A stretch of 64,000 bases of DNA from NCBI GenBank assembly GCA_013373545.1, contig JABXHQ010000126.1, forward strand, positions 25,772 through 89,771, written 5' to 3'. Positions 62,661 through 64,000 of this stretch are shown in pieces (positions within the stretch are counted from its first letter, which is position 1; each line of letters begins with the position of its first letter). Made by a program: the position numbers and the translations under genes. The DNA comes from Gammaproteobacteria bacterium (GTDB lineage: Bacteria > Pseudomonadota > Gammaproteobacteria > Enterobacterales > Kangiellaceae). Under the pieces are notes generated by a model. It saw only the letters and a list, made by a program, of their open reading frames with translations. It was not told where the DNA came from and searched no databases.

Positions 62661-63125
62661 ATGACGATGATGCAAAAAGAGCTTGCGCAGGTGGTGATTG
62701 CTGACCGAGAACACGTTTGGCTAGCCCCAACAGCGCGCAGCGGTTGTTCAAGTTGTCAGGTCAACTCAACTTGCGGAACGGGTATTTTGCAGCAGTGGCT
62801 GGGACGTAATCGTATGCATTTGAAGCTTCCAAATACGCTGCAGCTCGAAACCGGAGACCAAGTGATGATTGGCATTCCGCAACAAGCGGTGCTGATTGCT
62901 GGCCTGTGGACCTATTGCGTACCGCTACTGGCATTATTGATTGCGGCCGTAGTCGCTGACAGCAGTGGATTGGCTGAGGGCCTGGTAATCGTAGCTGCGT
63001 TTGCTGGTTTACTCGTTGGGTGGCTGGCGGCACGCTTATATGCCGCTACCCGAGCTGGCCGAGCAAGTTTGGCGATAAAATTATTGGGTAAAGTTGAGCC
63101 AAATATCAAGTTACAAATGCCATGA
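62661..63125 (+). CDS. rseC: SoxR-reducing system / sigma-E regulator RseC (MucC)
   Basis: VVIADREHVWLAPTARSGCSSCQVNSTCGTGIL; two TM helices. Confidence 0.88.
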   Translation: MTMMQKELAQVVIADREHVWLAPTARSGCSSCQVNSTCGTGILQQWLGRNRMHLKLPNTLQLETGDQVMIGIPQQAVLIAGLWTYCVPLLALLIAAVVADSSGLAEGLVIVAAFAGLLVGWLAARLYAATRAGRASLAIKLLGKVEPNIKLQMP

Positions 63126-63212
63126 CACTTTTTTGCTTCGTGTCGGTCATAAGTCGTTATTAAATAAGCCGTCAACGGCCGGTGCAATTATTTCAATAAC
63201 AGGAGACTATTT

Positions 63213-64000
63213 GTGAACTCAATTAAGCAGCTGTGTTGTGTTGTTTTATTGCTAACCCTTCAAGTGGCGCAAGCTGAAGCGCCTGACTTCTCAAAAATTG
63301 TGGCTCAGGTTAAAGACTCGGTGGTGGTGATTAAAACCGAAGTTGAAAGTCGCGGACGAACCGCGAGGGGACCTTCCGGCTCAGGTTTTGTGATCGCTAA
63401 AGACGGTTACATACTAACGAATCGGCACGTTATTTTTGGGGTCGAAAAAATTTATGTTCAGCTAGTTAATAAGAAAGTCTTCCAAGCCAAGTTAATCGGT
63501 GAAGATGAAGGCACTGATATTGCTTTGTTGAAAATTGAAGCGAAAGGGTTACAGCCGGTCTCTATTGGTAACGTTGAAAAACTGGCCGTTGGGAGTTGGG
63601 TGGTTGCTTACGGTGCACCGTTTGGTCTTGAGCATACAGTGACGGCGGGAATCGTCAGTGCCAAAGGACGTGCACTCGGCACTGAACAATATGTTCCTTT
63701 TATCCAAACCGATGCAGCGGTTAATCGCGGTAACTCAGGTGGGCCGCTGTTTAATGCCAATGGCGAAGTGGTTGGGATTAACTCGCAAATTTTTAGTATG
63801 ACTGGCGGCAACATGGGCTTAGCCTTCGCTATCCCAATGGATCTAGCAATGGACGTTGCTGATCAGTTGCGAAAAGAGGGGCGCGTGAGTCGTGGCTTTT
63901 TAGGCGTTGGCTATGAAGAGCTCGACTTTGAGAAAGCGCAAGCATTTGGCTTGGACGAAGTAAAAGGGGCACTAATTAACGCGGTCACAAAGGACTCACC
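63213..64000 (+). CDS. DegP/DegQ/MucD-family periplasmic serine protease (partial, runs off window end)
   Basis: GTG start at 63213, signal peptide; GSGFVIAKDGYILTNRHVIFGVE, GTDIALLKIEAKGL, NRGNSGGPLFNANGEVVGINSQIFSM. Confidence 0.92.
   Translation, partial: MNSIKQLCCVVLLLTLQVAQAEAPDFSKIVAQVKDSVVVIKTEVESRGRTARGPSGSGFVIAKDGYILTNRHVIFGVEKIYVQLVNKKVFQAKLIGEDEGTDIALLKIEAKGLQPVSIGNVEKLAVGSWVVAYGAPFGLEHTVTAGIVSAKGRALGTEQYVPFIQTDAAVNRGNSGGPLFNANGEVVGINSQIFSMTGGNMGLAFAIPMDLAMDVADQLRKEGRVSRGFLGVGYEELDFEKAQAFGLDEVKGALINAVTKDS

Noticed and set aside
63126-63212. Sigma-E promoter for the DegP-like gene
   Set aside because: No GAACTT-like -35 at proper spacing; only TGACAC...GTGTC inverted motif, weak.
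1-64000. CRISPR arrays, tRNA/rRNA genes, IS elements, prophage or canonical defence genes
   Set aside because: No regularly spaced repeats, cloverleaf-like or rRNA-like sequence, transposase or phage structural proteins were recognised by eye; XerD and the AddAB-like pair are housekeeping in context.

Overview
64-kb chromosomal window from a gammaproteobacterium. The mpl-ubiX, corB-ypjD-ffh-rpsP-rimM-trmD-rplS, xerD-dsbC-recJ-prfB-lysS and ygfZ/sdhE/nadB/rpoE-rseA-rseC-degP neighbourhoods are recognisable. It is mostly core genome, densely coding on both strands. I saw no CRISPR array, rRNA, tRNA, phage or IS element. Calls come from reading the supplied translations and the DNA; no database search was run. 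Main points of interest: (1) a decayed PaaI-type hotdog thioesterase pseudogene at 32081-32481, with an in-frame stop and a frameshift, not represented by any full ORF in the track; (2) a near-perfect FNR box spaced about -41.5 from a -10-like hexamer upstream of hemN, with fnr directly downstream; (3) an unusual zinc-ribbon + M50 (site-2-protease-like) + helical-repeat protein at 34443-35756; (4) a GGDEF protein with a degenerate EAL-like domain; (5) an AddAB-like nuclease/helicase pair with the Fe-S cysteine pattern; (6) a rpoE-rseA-rseC-degP locus with no rseB, plus a sigma-E-like promoter before rpoE; (7) a 1497-aa MshQ-like surface protein with internal duplications; (8) several unexplained inverted repeats. 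I did not find a convincing multi-gene novel defence or mobile system. The least explained regions are about 32.0-36.0 kb and the small exported proteins.
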